Source: Chloroflexota bacterium (lineage in GTDB: Bacteria; Chloroflexota; Limnocylindria; P2-11E). From it: a stretch of DNA of 64,000 bases. A program made the translations under genes and the position numbers. Positions 32,907 through 41,416 of the stretch are shown in pieces (the first letter of the stretch is position 1; each line of letters opens with the position of its first letter). The stretch is taken from positions 1 to 64,000 of the forward strand of contig VBFY01000055.1 in NCBI GenBank assembly GCA_005889405.1, given 5' to 3'. The notes beneath the pieces were generated by a model. The model was not told the origin of the DNA, ran no database searches, and was given only the letters and a program-made list of their open reading frames with translations.

Positions 32907-33869
32907 CTACACCTTGATGTTCGTGATCTTCTGGATCGCGATGAAGCCGATGACCATCATCACCGCGCCCACACCGAGGAGAATCTGGCCGAGGAGCTGG
33001 GTGAAGAGCGGCTGCATGAACTCCGGGTTGATGAAGTTGAGCGTGATCATGATGCCGATCGGCAGGAACGCCACCAGGTAACCCGAGTAGCGGCCCTGTG
33101 CGGTGAGCGTGTTGATCTCGCCCTTGATGCGGACGCGCTCGCGGATCGTGAAGGCGATCGTGTCGAGGATCTCCGCGAGGTTTCCACCGACCTGCTGCTG
33201 CACGCCGATGGCGGTCACCATCAGATCGAGGTCGTCGCTCCGGATCCGGCGAACGAGGTTCGATAGTGCCTCCTCCATGCCGAGGCCGAGGTTGACCTCA
33301 CGGACGACGCGGCCCATCTCCTCGCCCATCGGATCGGGCGTTTCGCGCGACACGAGCTCGATCGACTGCAGGAAGCTCGAGCCGGCGCGCAGGGAGTTGG
33401 ATAGGAGCGTGATCGTGTCGGCGAGCTGCTTGTTGAAAGCGGAGAGGCGTCCGCCGATGCGCCGTCCGACCCACAACCGCGGTACGAAGTACCCAAGGAT
33501 CGCGCCGACGACGCCCGAGAGCGGGTCCCGCAGCACGCCCAGCAGCAGGCCGAGCCCGACCGCGAGACCGATCCGGATCGCGTAGTACTCAGAGACGCGC
33601 AGCTTGAGGTTCGCACGAGCGAGGTCACGCTGGACACGGATGCGGAAGCGCTTGTCCTGGACGTCGCTCGACAGCGTCGCGAATGGATCGACGAGGTTGC
33701 GCTGACGCGTCTCGCGCCGGCCGCCCGATTTGACCTCGGTCTTGCCACCGGCGTAGCGCGCCATGCGCTCCTCGACGGACCCCGCGCCGCCGCCCGAGAG
33801 CATCGTGGAGATTCCCCAGAAGAAGAACAGGACACCGGCGAACATCCCGGCGGGAAGGGCGTATTCCAT
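32907..33869 (-). CDS. tadB: Tad pilus inner-membrane protein TadB
   Basis: 320 residues with a T2SF domain ('QLADTITLLSNSLRAGSSFL', 'LMVTAIGVQQQVGGNLAEIL'). Membrane segments lie at the N-terminus ('MFAGVLFFFWGISTML') and C-terminus ('LLGVGAVMMVIGFIAI'). It directly abuts tadA upstream and tadC downstream, a standard Tad order. Confidence 0.88.
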   Translation of the reverse strand: MEYALPAGMFAGVLFFFWGISTMLSGGGAGSVEERMARYAGGKTEVKSGGRRETRQRNLVDPFATLSSDVQDKRFRIRVQRDLARANLKLRVSEYYAIRIGLAVGLGLLLGVLRDPLSGVVGAILGYFVPRLWVGRRIGGRLSAFNKQLADTITLLSNSLRAGSSFLQSIELVSRETPDPMGEEMGRVVREVNLGLGMEEALSNLVRRIRSDDLDLMVTAIGVQQQVGGNLAEILDTIAFTIRERVRIKGEINTLTAQGRYSGYLVAFLPIGIMITLNFINPEFMQPLFTQLLGQILLGVGAVMMVIGFIAIQKITNIKV

Positions 33870-35285
33870 CTACCTGAGACCGACGTTCATGTCGCCGAAG
33901 ACGCCCTGCGGCAGCTTGATGCCGGCCGCCTCGAACTTCTCGCTGAACTTCGGGCGGATGCCGGTCGGGCGCAGTCGGCCCTGGACCTTGCCCTCGACGT
34001 AGCCGGTCTGCTCGAAGACGAACACATCCTGGAGAACGATCGCCTCGCCTTCCATTCCCTGGACCTCGGTGATATTCGTGACCTTGCGCGAGCCGTCCTT
34101 GAGACGCGAGATCTGCACGATGACGTCAAGCGCACTCGCGATCTGCTCTTTGATAGCGCGCGCGGGTAGGTCGACGCCGGCCATGAGGCACATCGTCTCG
34201 AGTCGAGCGAGCATGTCGCGGGGTGAGTTGGCGTGACCCGTCGACAGCGAACCGTCGTGACCGGTGTTCATGGCTTGGAGCATCGAGAGCGCCTCGCCGC
34301 CTCGGATCTCACCGACGACGATGCGCTCGGGGCGCATACGGAGGGAGTTCTTCACGAGGTCCATGATCGAGACCTGGCCCTTGCCCTCGATGTTCGCGGC
34401 GCGGGACTCCAGGCGGACCACGTGATCCTGCACCAAGCGGAGCTCCGCGGCGTCCTCGATCGTGATGATCCGCTCGTCCTCGGGAATGAAGCCGGACATG
34501 ATGTTGAGGAGCGTCGTCTTGCCGGAGCCGGTGCCGCCGGAGATGAACATGTTGAGGCGAGCTTCGACACAAGCCCGCATGAACTCCATCATCTCGGCGG
34601 TCGCCGTGCCGAACTTGATGTAGTCCTCGACGGTGATCCGATACTTCGGGAACTTACGGATCGTCACCGTGGGACCGTTCAGCGCGAGCGGCGGGATGAT
34701 GATGTTCACGCGTGAGCCGTCCGGAAGACGCGCGTCTTCGTATGGCTTCGACTCGTCGACGCGCCGGCCGATCGGGGCGATGATGCGCTCGACGATCCGC
34801 ATGACGTGCTCGTCGCTCTGAAAGGTCACATCCGAGAGCTGCAGCTTGCCCTTGCGCTCGACGTAGCAGCGGAACGGACCGTTGACCATGACCTCGGTGA
34901 TCGTGTCGTCCTTCAGCAGCGGCTCGATCGGTCCGAACCCGAGGATCTCGTCGAGGATCGATTCGAGCATCTTCTGACGCTCGACGCGCGTGACGACCAC
35001 GCCTTCCTCGTCGATGAACTTGTTGAACATCTCCTCGATGCTCGAGCGGACCGCTTTGGCGTCCGCGAGGTCGAGGCGAGGGTCGAGGTTGTTGATGATC
35101 CGGGTCTGGAGCTTGATGCGAACGTCGCGGTTGGCATCGCGCGTCGGGGAGGCGCTCTGGGTGAGGGGTCCCTCGGCCGGTGGCTTGGGGGGCCCGCCCG
35201 GAGGCGGTGGCGTTCCAGGAGCCTGGGGCGCGGCGGGTTGCTGCCCAGCGGGACGCTGACCTTCGATGCGCCTCAGTAGTGACAT
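33870..35285 (-). CDS. tadA: Tad/CpaF-family pilus assembly ATPase TadA (locus A)
   Basis: 471 residues. A Pro-rich N-terminus (residues 8-45) precedes the secretion-ATPase core: '[20 protein letters not shown]', Walker A '[14 protein letters not shown]', Asp box '[11 protein letters not shown]', and Walker B/His box '[20 protein letters not shown]' with '[10 protein letters not shown]'. It powers pilin polymerisation. A 139-nt leader separates it from cpaE upstream. Confidence 0.93.
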   Translation of the reverse strand: MSLLRRIEGQRPAGQQPAAPQAPGTPPPPGGPPKPPAEGPLTQSASPTRDANRDVRIKLQTRIINNLDPRLDLADAKAVRSSIEEMFNKFIDEEGVVVTRVERQKMLESILDEILGFGPIEPLLKDDTITEVMVNGPFRCYVERKGKLQLSDVTFQSDEHVMRIVERIIAPIGRRVDESKPYEDARLPDGSRVNIIIPPLALNGPTVTIRKFPKYRITVEDYIKFGTATAEMMEFMRACVEARLNMFISGGTGSGKTTLLNIMSGFIPEDERIITIEDAAELRLVQDHVVRLESRAANIEGKGQVSIMDLVKNSLRMRPERIVVGEIRGGEALSMLQAMNTGHDGSLSTGHANSPRDMLARLETMCLMAGVDLPARAIKEQIASALDVIVQISRLKDGSRKVTNITEVQGMEGEAIVLQDVFVFEQTGYVEGKVQGRLRPTGIRPKFSEKFEAAGIKLPQGVFGDMNVGLR

Positions 35286-35424
35286 CTGTCCTAAGAAACC
35301 CTCATCTCCGGCTCCCGTTATGGCGGGCGCCTGCTCCCTCGGCGTTTGAGTCTACGTCCACTCACCCGGTCCTTGGCCGTCCTTTTGGGGGATCAGACCG
35401 GTGACTAATGCCGAGGTCGCCGGC

Positions 35425-36687
35425 CTAACGGGCTCCGAAGAGCTTGAGCCCACCGCGCGCCGGCGCCTGCTTGCCCGCCGCGGCAGGGGCGGACTCAGCG
35501 GATGCGACCCTTTGCGCGAGCGCGAAGATGTCCTTCGCGACCTGGCTGTCACGATGGCTGATGACGAAGGGGACTCCGCGGTTGACCGCCAGCACGAGCG
35601 TCCGGCCATCGGAGACGATCGTGTGCGGGATCTTGCGACCGAGGCTGGCCTCGACATCCGACGCTTTGATCCCACCGGAGCTGTCGTTACGGTTGGCGAC
35701 GAGCTGCACTTTCGCCTCGTCGTACCCCAGCTTCTCGACGACCTCCATGAAAACGCGGACGTTCTTGAGGCTGGTGATCTCGAGCGTCATCAGCGTAAGG
35801 ATCACATCGGCAACGTCGAGCATCGTGATGACCTGCTCCTGGAATGACGGCCAGGTGTCGACGACGATGTAGGCGTATCGCTCGCGAAGGAGCTCGAGAA
35901 CGTGCTTGATGTGCGCGCCGGTGATGAGCTCGGTGGATTCCGGCGTCGGCGGCGCGAGCATGACCTTGATGCCGGTCGAATGCTGGACCAGGATCGACTC
36001 CACGACGTCGGAGTCGGCGGTCTCGAACGACCCGATGAGGTCCGCGATCGTCTTCGCCTTCGGGCTCATGTTGAGGATCACGGCGATGTCGCCGAACGGC
36101 AGACTTCCGTCGACCAGCACGACTGGCTTTCCGGTCAGTTGATGCAGCGCGACGGCGAGGTTGGTGGCGATCGTCGTGCGTCCCACACCGCCTTTGGGGG
36201 AGAAGAAGGTGATGATCTTTCCCGTCTCGCGACCCGCCACCGGGACAGCCGGACCGCCGACCGGGGCGGCCGGCGCCACGGGCGCGTAGCGTGCGCGCCG
36301 CACCTTCTCGAGCTCGTGGACGTGCCGGATGGAGTTGATGAGCTCATCGGCCGAGAACGGCTTGACTAGGAACTCGCGCGCGCCGGCGAGCATCGAGCGC
36401 CGCAGGTAGTCCTGCTCGCCCTGGACACTCATCATGATGATCGGCGACTCCGGGACGGTGTTCGAGATGATCTCGGTGGCCGTGATCCCGTCCATGTCCG
36501 GCATGTTGATGTCCATGAGGATCACGTGAGGCCGATGCTGTTTGGCCATGTTGACGGCTTCCTGCCCGCCGCCGGCGGTTCCGGCGACCTCCATGTCGGG
36601 CTCGAACCCGATCAGCTTCGCGAGGTTCTCTCGCGTGTCGGCGATGTCGTCGACGATGAGGATGCGGATCTTTTCGCCGTCAGCCAA
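35425..36687 (-). CDS. cpaE: CpaE/TadZ-like protein with N-terminal receiver domain
   Basis: 420 residues. Residues ~8-120 are a response-regulator receiver with acidic pocket 'VDD' and phospho-acceptor Asp in 'LMDINMPDMDG', and Lys in 'LVKPFSADEL'. After a Pro/Ala linker comes a ParA/MinD-like ATPase with 'FFSPKGGVGRTTIATNLA': the second lysine of the deviant Walker A is Arg. TadZ/CpaE proteins localise the pilus machine. The intact phosphorylation site suggests control by an unlinked histidine kinase. Confidence 0.87.
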   Translation of the reverse strand: MADGEKIRILIVDDIADTRENLAKLIGFEPDMEVAGTAGGGQEAVNMAKQHRPHVILMDINMPDMDGITATEIISNTVPESPIIMMSVQGEQDYLRRSMLAGAREFLVKPFSADELINSIRHVHELEKVRRARYAPVAPAAPVGGPAVPVAGRETGKIITFFSPKGGVGRTTIATNLAVALHQLTGKPVVLVDGSLPFGDIAVILNMSPKAKTIADLIGSFETADSDVVESILVQHSTGIKVMLAPPTPESTELITGAHIKHVLELLRERYAYIVVDTWPSFQEQVITMLDVADVILTLMTLEITSLKNVRVFMEVVEKLGYDEAKVQLVANRNDSSGGIKASDVEASLGRKIPHTIVSDGRTLVLAVNRGVPFVISHRDSQVAKDIFALAQRVASAESAPAAAGKQAPARGGLKLFGAR

Positions 36688-36722
36688 GCGTCATCGCTCC
36701 CCTTTGCGGTGCTCGGGCGAGT

Positions 36723-37247
36723 CTAAACCGTCACCTGGATGTAGCCCCCCGCCTCGAGTGCGAGCGCGAGCAGCCCGCCTATACCGAGCGCGACCCCGTA
36801 CGGGATCGAGGACTTCATGATCCCGCCGAGCGTGTTCGGCGCGGCGCCCGCGACTGGGCGCGCGAGCTTTCTGCGCAGGATGAATCCGACGGCAAGGACG
36901 CCGCCGATGAGAGCACCATAGACCGCGGCAAAGAGCAGGAAGTTGACGCCGCGCAGCGCGCCGATGGCCATCAGCAGCTTGGCGTCGCCTGCCTTGAGGC
37001 CGCCCGCGGCGTAGAACGGGTAAGAGATCGCGAATGCGAGGACGAGCGCTGCGACGTGGTCGACGAGGCCGTGGGTGAACAGACCACCTGGGATGCCTTC
37101 GATCGCGCCGAAGACGACTCCGACGAGCATCGCCGGGTAGGTGAAAGCATTGGGGATGCGGAGGAACCGCCAGTCCGTGTACATGACGGTGATGAGGAGC
37201 GCGGCGAGCGTGACGCTCTCGATGACCCGTAGAACCTCGAGGCTCAA
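36723..37247 (-). CDS. tadV: Prepilin peptidase, TadV/CpaA (A24) type
   Basis: 174 residues, six membrane helices. The two catalytic aspartates are visible in 'YTDWRFLRIPNAFTYP' and 'GGLKAGDAKLLMAIGAL' (GxGD variant AGD). It cleaves the leader of Flp-type pilins, and the pilin gene lies directly upstream, with a terminator between. No N-methyltransferase domain, as is usual for TadV. Confidence 0.88.
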   Translation of the reverse strand: MSLEVLRVIESVTLAALLITVMYTDWRFLRIPNAFTYPAMLVGVVFGAIEGIPGGLFTHGLVDHVAALVLAFAISYPFYAAGGLKAGDAKLLMAIGALRGVNFLLFAAVYGALIGGVLAVGFILRRKLARPVAGAAPNTLGGIMKSSIPYGVALGIGGLLALALEAGGYIQVTV

Positions 37248-37274
37248 GTTCTGGGCGTTTCCTCTCTAAAAGAT

Positions 37275-37306
37275 GATGAGCGGCGCCGGTGAGGGCGCCG
37301 CTCATC
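37275..37306 (-). terminator. Intrinsic terminator after the Flp pilin gene
   Basis: A perfect 13-bp stem (37275-37287 with 37294-37306) and 6-nt loop, followed on the minus strand by TCTTTT. It lies between the pilin stop and tadV, so it likely uncouples abundant pilin mRNA from the assembly genes, allowing partial read-through. Confidence 0.82.
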
Positions 37307-37325
37307 ACATTGACAGGTCCGTGCG

Positions 37326-37478
37326 CTAGGTGAGGTTGTTGCCGATGTTGCTGAAGATGTTCTGGATCTGGCCCCGCAGGAAGACCATCGCGACGATGAC
37401 GGCGATGGCGATGACTGCGATGATGAGCGCGTACTCGACGAGGCCTTGTCCTTCGTCTTCGCGGATGAATGCGAGCAC
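37326..37478 (-). CDS. flp: Flp-family type IVb pilin
   Basis: 50 residues from GTG 37478, preceded by GGGGG about 7 nt upstream. A short charged leader 'MLAFIREDEGQG' is followed by 'LVEYALIIAVIAIAV', the Flp motif with Glu5 of the mature protein, then a hydrophobic helix and 'NIFSNIGNNLT'. Processing is expected after the second Gly (GQG/LVEY). It is the major subunit of the pilus built by the surrounding genes. Confidence 0.9.
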   Translation of the reverse strand: MLAFIREDEGQGLVEYALIIAVIAIAVIVAMVFLRGQIQNIFSNIGNNLT

Positions 37479-37615
37479 TTACGTTCCCCCTTTCTCCGTG
37501 TCCTAGGTGCCGCCAGTGTGCCTGCCAGTACGGCCAACGAGCCAGTAGGAAGGTCGTACTAGGAGCATTTCGCCAGCGAATCTAGACTCCGGACCGTGGA
37601 AGGGGGTCTTTGTCT

Positions 37616-38044
37616 ATGACTGCTGAAGCGACGACGGTCGCGGTAACCACGAACAAAGCGGGCTTCTGGGTCCGATTCTTCGCGATCTTCATCGACAGCG
37701 TAGGTGTCGGCATCGTGTCGAACATCATCGCTGGTCTCATCAACTCGAGTTCCGATCCTTTCGACGCGAGCCGGAGCTCGGTCCAGACGCTGATCGGCGT
37801 TCTGTACTTCTGCTACTTCTGGTCGGCGCAGGGTGGCGGGCAGACGCTCGGGATGCGCGTGCTGAATATCAAAGTCATACGGACCGACGGATCTTCGCTG
37901 ACGATCCTTCAGGCGTTCATCCGTTACATCGGATTGATCGTCTCCGTCGCGTGCATCTTCATCGGTGTCATCTGGGCCGCATTCGACGCCAACAAGCAGG
38001 GCTGGCACGACAAGATCGCTGGCACCTACGTCATCCGGACCTAA
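37616..38044 (+). CDS. RDD-family membrane protein
   Basis: 142 residues from ATG 37616 (in-frame TTG at 37610). AGGGGG lies about 9 nt upstream. The RDD signature is 'AGFWVRFFAIFIDSVGVGIV' (Arg and Asp in helix 1) with 'GQTLGMRVLNIKVIRTDG' and a closing 'DANKQGWHDKIAGTYVI'. Three or four membrane helices. Function of RDD proteins is mostly unknown. Divergent from the Flp operon. Confidence 0.78.
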   Translation: MTAEATTVAVTTNKAGFWVRFFAIFIDSVGVGIVSNIIAGLINSSSDPFDASRSSVQTLIGVLYFCYFWSAQGGGQTLGMRVLNIKVIRTDGSSLTILQAFIRYIGLIVSVACIFIGVIWAAFDANKQGWHDKIAGTYVIRT

Positions 38045-38250
38045 GCACTCTAGAGCCGCTCGCGCGCGGTAGTGACGCGGACGTGTACGCGCTCGATGCG
38101 CGTACCGTCCTGCGTCGTTATCGACCCGCGACGTTGCCGCCCGAGAGGCAGGAGTCATGCGTTATGTGCGAGAGCATGGGTATCCCGCGCCCGACGTCGT
38201 GAGGGTCAACGGATCGGATCTCGTCCTCCAGCGCGCGAACGCGAGCTCAC
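38045..38250 (+). pseudogene. Frameshifted, truncated phosphotransferase remnant
   Basis: From 38045 the frame reads 'LEPLARGSDADVYALDARTV' then 'LRRYR', a kinase glycine-loop region of APH-type proteins. After about 38125 the homologous reading continues in another frame as 'DVAAREAGVMRYVREHGYPA' then 'PDVVRVNGSDLVLQRA'. The kinase then ends, with no catalytic loop, where the convergent Nudix gene begins. There is also no start codon in frame at the left end. This is a decayed N-terminal fragment. Confidence 0.6.
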
Positions 38251-38288
38251 TCCCCTGGTCCGCGCCTAAGCGCCGCCTCGATGCCGGC

Positions 38289-39239
38289 TCAGCTCTGCTG
38301 CGAGCGAAGGAGATTGAGATCGGCGTCGTATTCGAACTTCGCGCTGAACGTCGCGCCGTCCTGCAGGAGACGTGGAAAAAAGACCGCGTCGGCCGGCGGG
38401 ATCGGCAGCTTCGCCACTTCGTCGACCGGCACCCAGCGGAACTCGCCGATGCCGGGCGCGGGAGTGAACGTGCCATCGAAGTCCCACGCGACAAAGATGA
38501 ACGTGAGCCACTGGTAATCGGCGCGCGGTGAGGTCTCAGTGATCACGGCGCGAAGCACCGGTCGTTCGATGGCCAACCCCGTCTCCTCGCGCATCTCGCG
38601 CACCGCGCACTCCACCGGAGACTCGCCTTGATCGAGTTTCCCGCCCGGCGCGACCCACAGCCCACGGTTCGGCTCGGAGCTTCGCCGCAGGAGCAGTACG
38701 CGCTCATCGCGGAGCGCGTACACCAGCGTCGCGAGCTTGAGCTCCGGATGCGCGGGGATGATGTGCGGCCGGCTCGGGATCCAGCGCGGCACGTGTTCGA
38801 CATACGACTCGTACGCCGGACCGAATCGTCGCTGGAGAGTCGGTTCCTCATACAGCACGACGAAGACGTGGAAGAAGATCCAGGCGACGGCAGCCCACGC
38901 GAAAAGCGCGACCGATCCATAGAACATCGCCTCACCGACGAGGATCGTCGTCACCGCCACGTACATCGGGTTGCGCATCCAACCGTAGAGGCGGCCGGTC
39001 ACGAGACGGTGTGGCGGGTCATACGGCGCGGGCGTGCCTTCGCCTTCCACGATGAAACCGGCGAAGCACCAGGCGAGGACCGCGATGCCGAGAACGAGCG
39101 GCACGAGCCCGACGAGGCGTACGAGTCCGCCCTCGCCTTCGGTGCCGGTGACGTTGAGGATCATCGCCGGAATGAGAACGAGGAACGTCGCCGGCACCAG
39201 CGCGCCAAAGAGAAGCGTGCGCAGGAATCGGGCACCCAC
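38289..39239 (-). CDS. Fusion: isoprenylcysteine methyltransferase-like membrane domain plus Nudix hydrolase
   Basis: 316 residues. Residues 1-165 are a membrane domain of the ICMT/PEMT type: 'LYGWMRNPMYVAV', 'YEEPTLQRRFGPAYESYVEH' and 'VPRWIP'. Residues ~170-316 are a Nudix domain with a full box 'GGKLDQGESPVECAV' followed by 'REMREETGL'. The Nudix half probably hydrolyses a nucleoside diphosphate derivative. The methyltransferase partner and biological purpose are unknown. The frame is continuous, so the fusion is not an assembly of two overlapping frames. Confidence 0.82.
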   Translation of the reverse strand: MGARFLRTLLFGALVPATFLVLIPAMILNVTGTEGEGGLVRLVGLVPLVLGIAVLAWCFAGFIVEGEGTPAPYDPPHRLVTGRLYGWMRNPMYVAVTTILVGEAMFYGSVALFAWAAVAWIFFHVFVVLYEEPTLQRRFGPAYESYVEHVPRWIPSRPHIIPAHPELKLATLVYALRDERVLLLRRSSEPNRGLWVAPGGKLDQGESPVECAVREMREETGLAIERPVLRAVITETSPRADYQWLTFIFVAWDFDGTFTPAPGIGEFRWVPVDEVAKLPIPPADAVFFPRLLQDGATFSAKFEYDADLNLLRSQQS

Positions 39240-40307
39240 TCACGGGGAGAGTAGCGATAGCAGCGGCGGACCAAGGAACACCAGAAGCAGGGCTGGCAGG
39301 ATCGTGAGCGACAACGGGAACAGCATCAGGACCGGCAAACGACGCGCCTCCGCTTCCGCGCGGCGGCGCTCGGTCGTGCGTAACGCGTCAGCCTGTATGA
39401 CCAGCAACTCGGCGAGCGGAGCGCCGAAGCGTGTCGCGGCAACGACGAGGGCGGCGACGCGCGCGTCATCACCACCACGCCCGAAGCCGCGGAGCGCGTC
39501 GGGTAGCGAGCGCCCCAGCGCGAGGTCGGCGAGAAGGCGTCGCGCATCCGCGATGCGGCCGAAGCTCGGCGCGCGCTCGACGAGCGCGGCCAGCGCCCGC
39601 TCGAACGTGAGCCCGGCCTCCAGACCAACGACGACCGCGTCAAGGAACGTCGCGAGATCCGGCGGCGGTTCGGTCGCGCGGACGATGCGCCAGAGCCACA
39701 GCGCGCCGGCGACCTCGAGTGCGATGGCAATGCCGAGAAGACCGATGCCCTGTCCGAGGAAGATCGCCGCGTAGTCGGGCGTCGCGAGCGCGAAGAAAAG
39801 TGCGCCGAGTGGCGCGAGGGCAACCAGAACGATCGCGGATACGCGACCCTGCGCCGTCAGCGCCGCGCGCTCGTCCTCGAGTGCGAGCCTTCCTCGCATG
39901 AGCGCAGCGACCCGTGCGAGGCTGCGCCCGACACGCCCGCCGCTGCGCGCGAACGCGGCGAGCACGACCGCCAGCGGGGCGACGTCCTCATCCGGGACGG
40001 TCCCCGCGTACGTGTGGAGCGCTTCGCCCACCGGTGCACCAAGTGCGAGCGCCGCAGCGACACGGCGTGTCGGCGCGGCGAGACCGGATGGCAGCGTCGG
40101 CGCGACCTCAGCGAACGCGACCGGTAACGAGAGTCCACTCGCGAGCGCCGCGGCAACCGCGTCCACGAGCGCGGGGAGCGCCGCACGCGTCTCGCGCGGA
40201 TTCCGACGATGAGCGCGCAGCGCTCGCCCTACCGCGTCGGCGAGACGCCGGTCGAGCACCGCGGCCGCGAACGCGGTCGCGGCGGCAAGCGCGAGTAGCA
40301 GGGTCAG
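39240..40307 (-). CDS. TadB-TadC fusion, T2SF protein of Tad locus B
   Basis: 355 residues if begun at CTG 40307, which overlaps the tadA2 stop as CTGA. The next canonical start is GTG 40259 and would remove a first hydrophobic helix ('LLLALAAATAFAAAVL'). Two T2SF domains occur in tandem: 'LPALVDAVAAALASGLSLPV' with 'FARSGGRVGRSLARV', and 'LATFLDAVVVGLEAGLTFER' with 'VVAATRFGAPLAELLVIQAD'. It therefore seems to replace separate TadB and TadC. Confidence 0.8.
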   Translation of the reverse strand: MTLLLALAAATAFAAAVLDRRLADAVGRALRAHRRNPRETRAALPALVDAVAAALASGLSLPVAFAEVAPTLPSGLAAPTRRVAAALALGAPVGEALHTYAGTVPDEDVAPLAVVLAAFARSGGRVGRSLARVAALMRGRLALEDERAALTAQGRVSAIVLVALAPLGALFFALATPDYAAIFLGQGIGLLGIAIALEVAGALWLWRIVRATEPPPDLATFLDAVVVGLEAGLTFERALAALVERAPSFGRIADARRLLADLALGRSLPDALRGFGRGGDDARVAALVVAATRFGAPLAELLVIQADALRTTERRRAEAEARRLPVLMLFPLSLTILPALLLVFLGPPLLSLLSP

Positions 40308-41416
40308 GCGACGCTCCGCAGCGCGTAGCCGTCACCATCGCCGACGACCAGCTCGGCGATCTCGACGATGCGGCGCCGACCATCCTCGCCGCGCTCCTGG
40401 TGCACGACGAGGTCGACACCGCGTCGGATCTGCTCGCGGATCGCGGCCAGCGGCAGATCCACGCCACCCATGAGCGCCATCGTCTCCACGCGGAGCAGTG
40501 CGTGATAGGCGCCGTTCGCATGCGCGGTCGTGAGCGACCCACGGTGTCCGGTGTTCATCGCCTGGAGCATGTCGAGCGCTTCGCCGCCGCGGACCTCACC
40601 GACGACGATCCGGTCAGGTCGCATGCGCAGCGCGGCGCGCAGCAGAGCGCGGACATCGACGGCACCGGTCCCCTCGACGCTCGGCGCGCGGGTCTCGAGC
40701 GCGACAACGTTCGGCTGCGGCAGCCGGAGCTCGGCAGCGTCCTCGATCGTCACGACACGTTCGCGCTCGCCGATCGCGTACCCGAGCGCGTTGAGTGTCG
40801 TCGTCTTTCCGCTCGAGGTGCCGCCCGAAACGAGGATCGTTCGCCGCTGACGCACCGCGGCAACAAGAAGATCCATCGTCTCGCGCGAACAGGTCCCGAG
40901 ACGGACGAGGTCCTCGGGCGTCAACGGTCGGCTCGCGAAACGGCGGATGGTCAGGACCGGGCCGTGAAGCGAGATGGGCGGGATCACCGCGTGCACGCGC
41001 GAGCCGTCGGGCAGACGTGCGTCGACGAGGGGCGTCGCGAGATCGATGCGTCGCCCCAGCGGCGCGACGAGACGCTCGATGAGGACGAGGATCTCGTCGG
41101 GATCCGCGAAGCGGATGCCGGTCTCCTCCAAACGACCGTCGCGCTCGACCCACACACCTCGCGTGCCGTTCACCATCACCTCGCTGACGCGCTCGTCACG
41201 TAGAAGGGGCGCAAGCGCGGCGAGCCCGAAGAGTCGATCTTCGAACCAGCGCTCAAGCTCACGAAGCTCGCCGGATGGGACGACGACGCGCTCCGACGAC
41301 ATCGCTTCTCGCAGCGCGCCCGGGAGCTGATCGCGGCGGGGCCGTCCGTTCTCCTCCTCGCGCAGTCGCGCCACGATCGCGCGTTCGAGCCGGACGCGAA
41401 CGCCTTCTGAGGTCAC
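40304..41416 (-). CDS. Tad/CpaF-family ATPase (locus B)
   Basis: 370 residues from GTG 41416 (GTGA overlap with the cpaE-like gene). Core motifs are 'VSEVMVNGTRGVWVERDGRL', Walker A 'SGGTSSGKTTTLNALG', '[20 protein letters not shown]' and 'RPDRIVVGEVRGGEALDMLQ' with 'GSLTTAHANG'. All ATPase residues look intact. It lacks the Pro-rich N-terminus of the locus A TadA. Confidence 0.88.
   Translation of the reverse strand: MTSEGVRVRLERAIVARLREEENGRPRRDQLPGALREAMSSERVVVPSGELRELERWFEDRLFGLAALAPLLRDERVSEVMVNGTRGVWVERDGRLEETGIRFADPDEILVLIERLVAPLGRRIDLATPLVDARLPDGSRVHAVIPPISLHGPVLTIRRFASRPLTPEDLVRLGTCSRETMDLLVAAVRQRRTILVSGGTSSGKTTTLNALGYAIGERERVVTIEDAAELRLPQPNVVALETRAPSVEGTGAVDVRALLRAALRMRPDRIVVGEVRGGEALDMLQAMNTGHRGSLTTAHANGAYHALLRVETMALMGGVDLPLAAIREQIRRGVDLVVHQERGEDGRRRIVEIAELVVGDGDGYALRSVA

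Noticed and set aside
35286-35424. Structured leader or riboswitch between cpaE and tadA of locus A
   Set aside because: GC-rich pairings are possible, but no known c-di-GMP or other riboswitch core could be recognised.
37479-37610. Sigma-54-like promoter upstream of the Flp pilin gene
   Set aside because: TGGC/GGC elements occur on the minus strand, but the GG-to-GC distance is off by one from the strict -24/-12 spacing in each arrangement tried.
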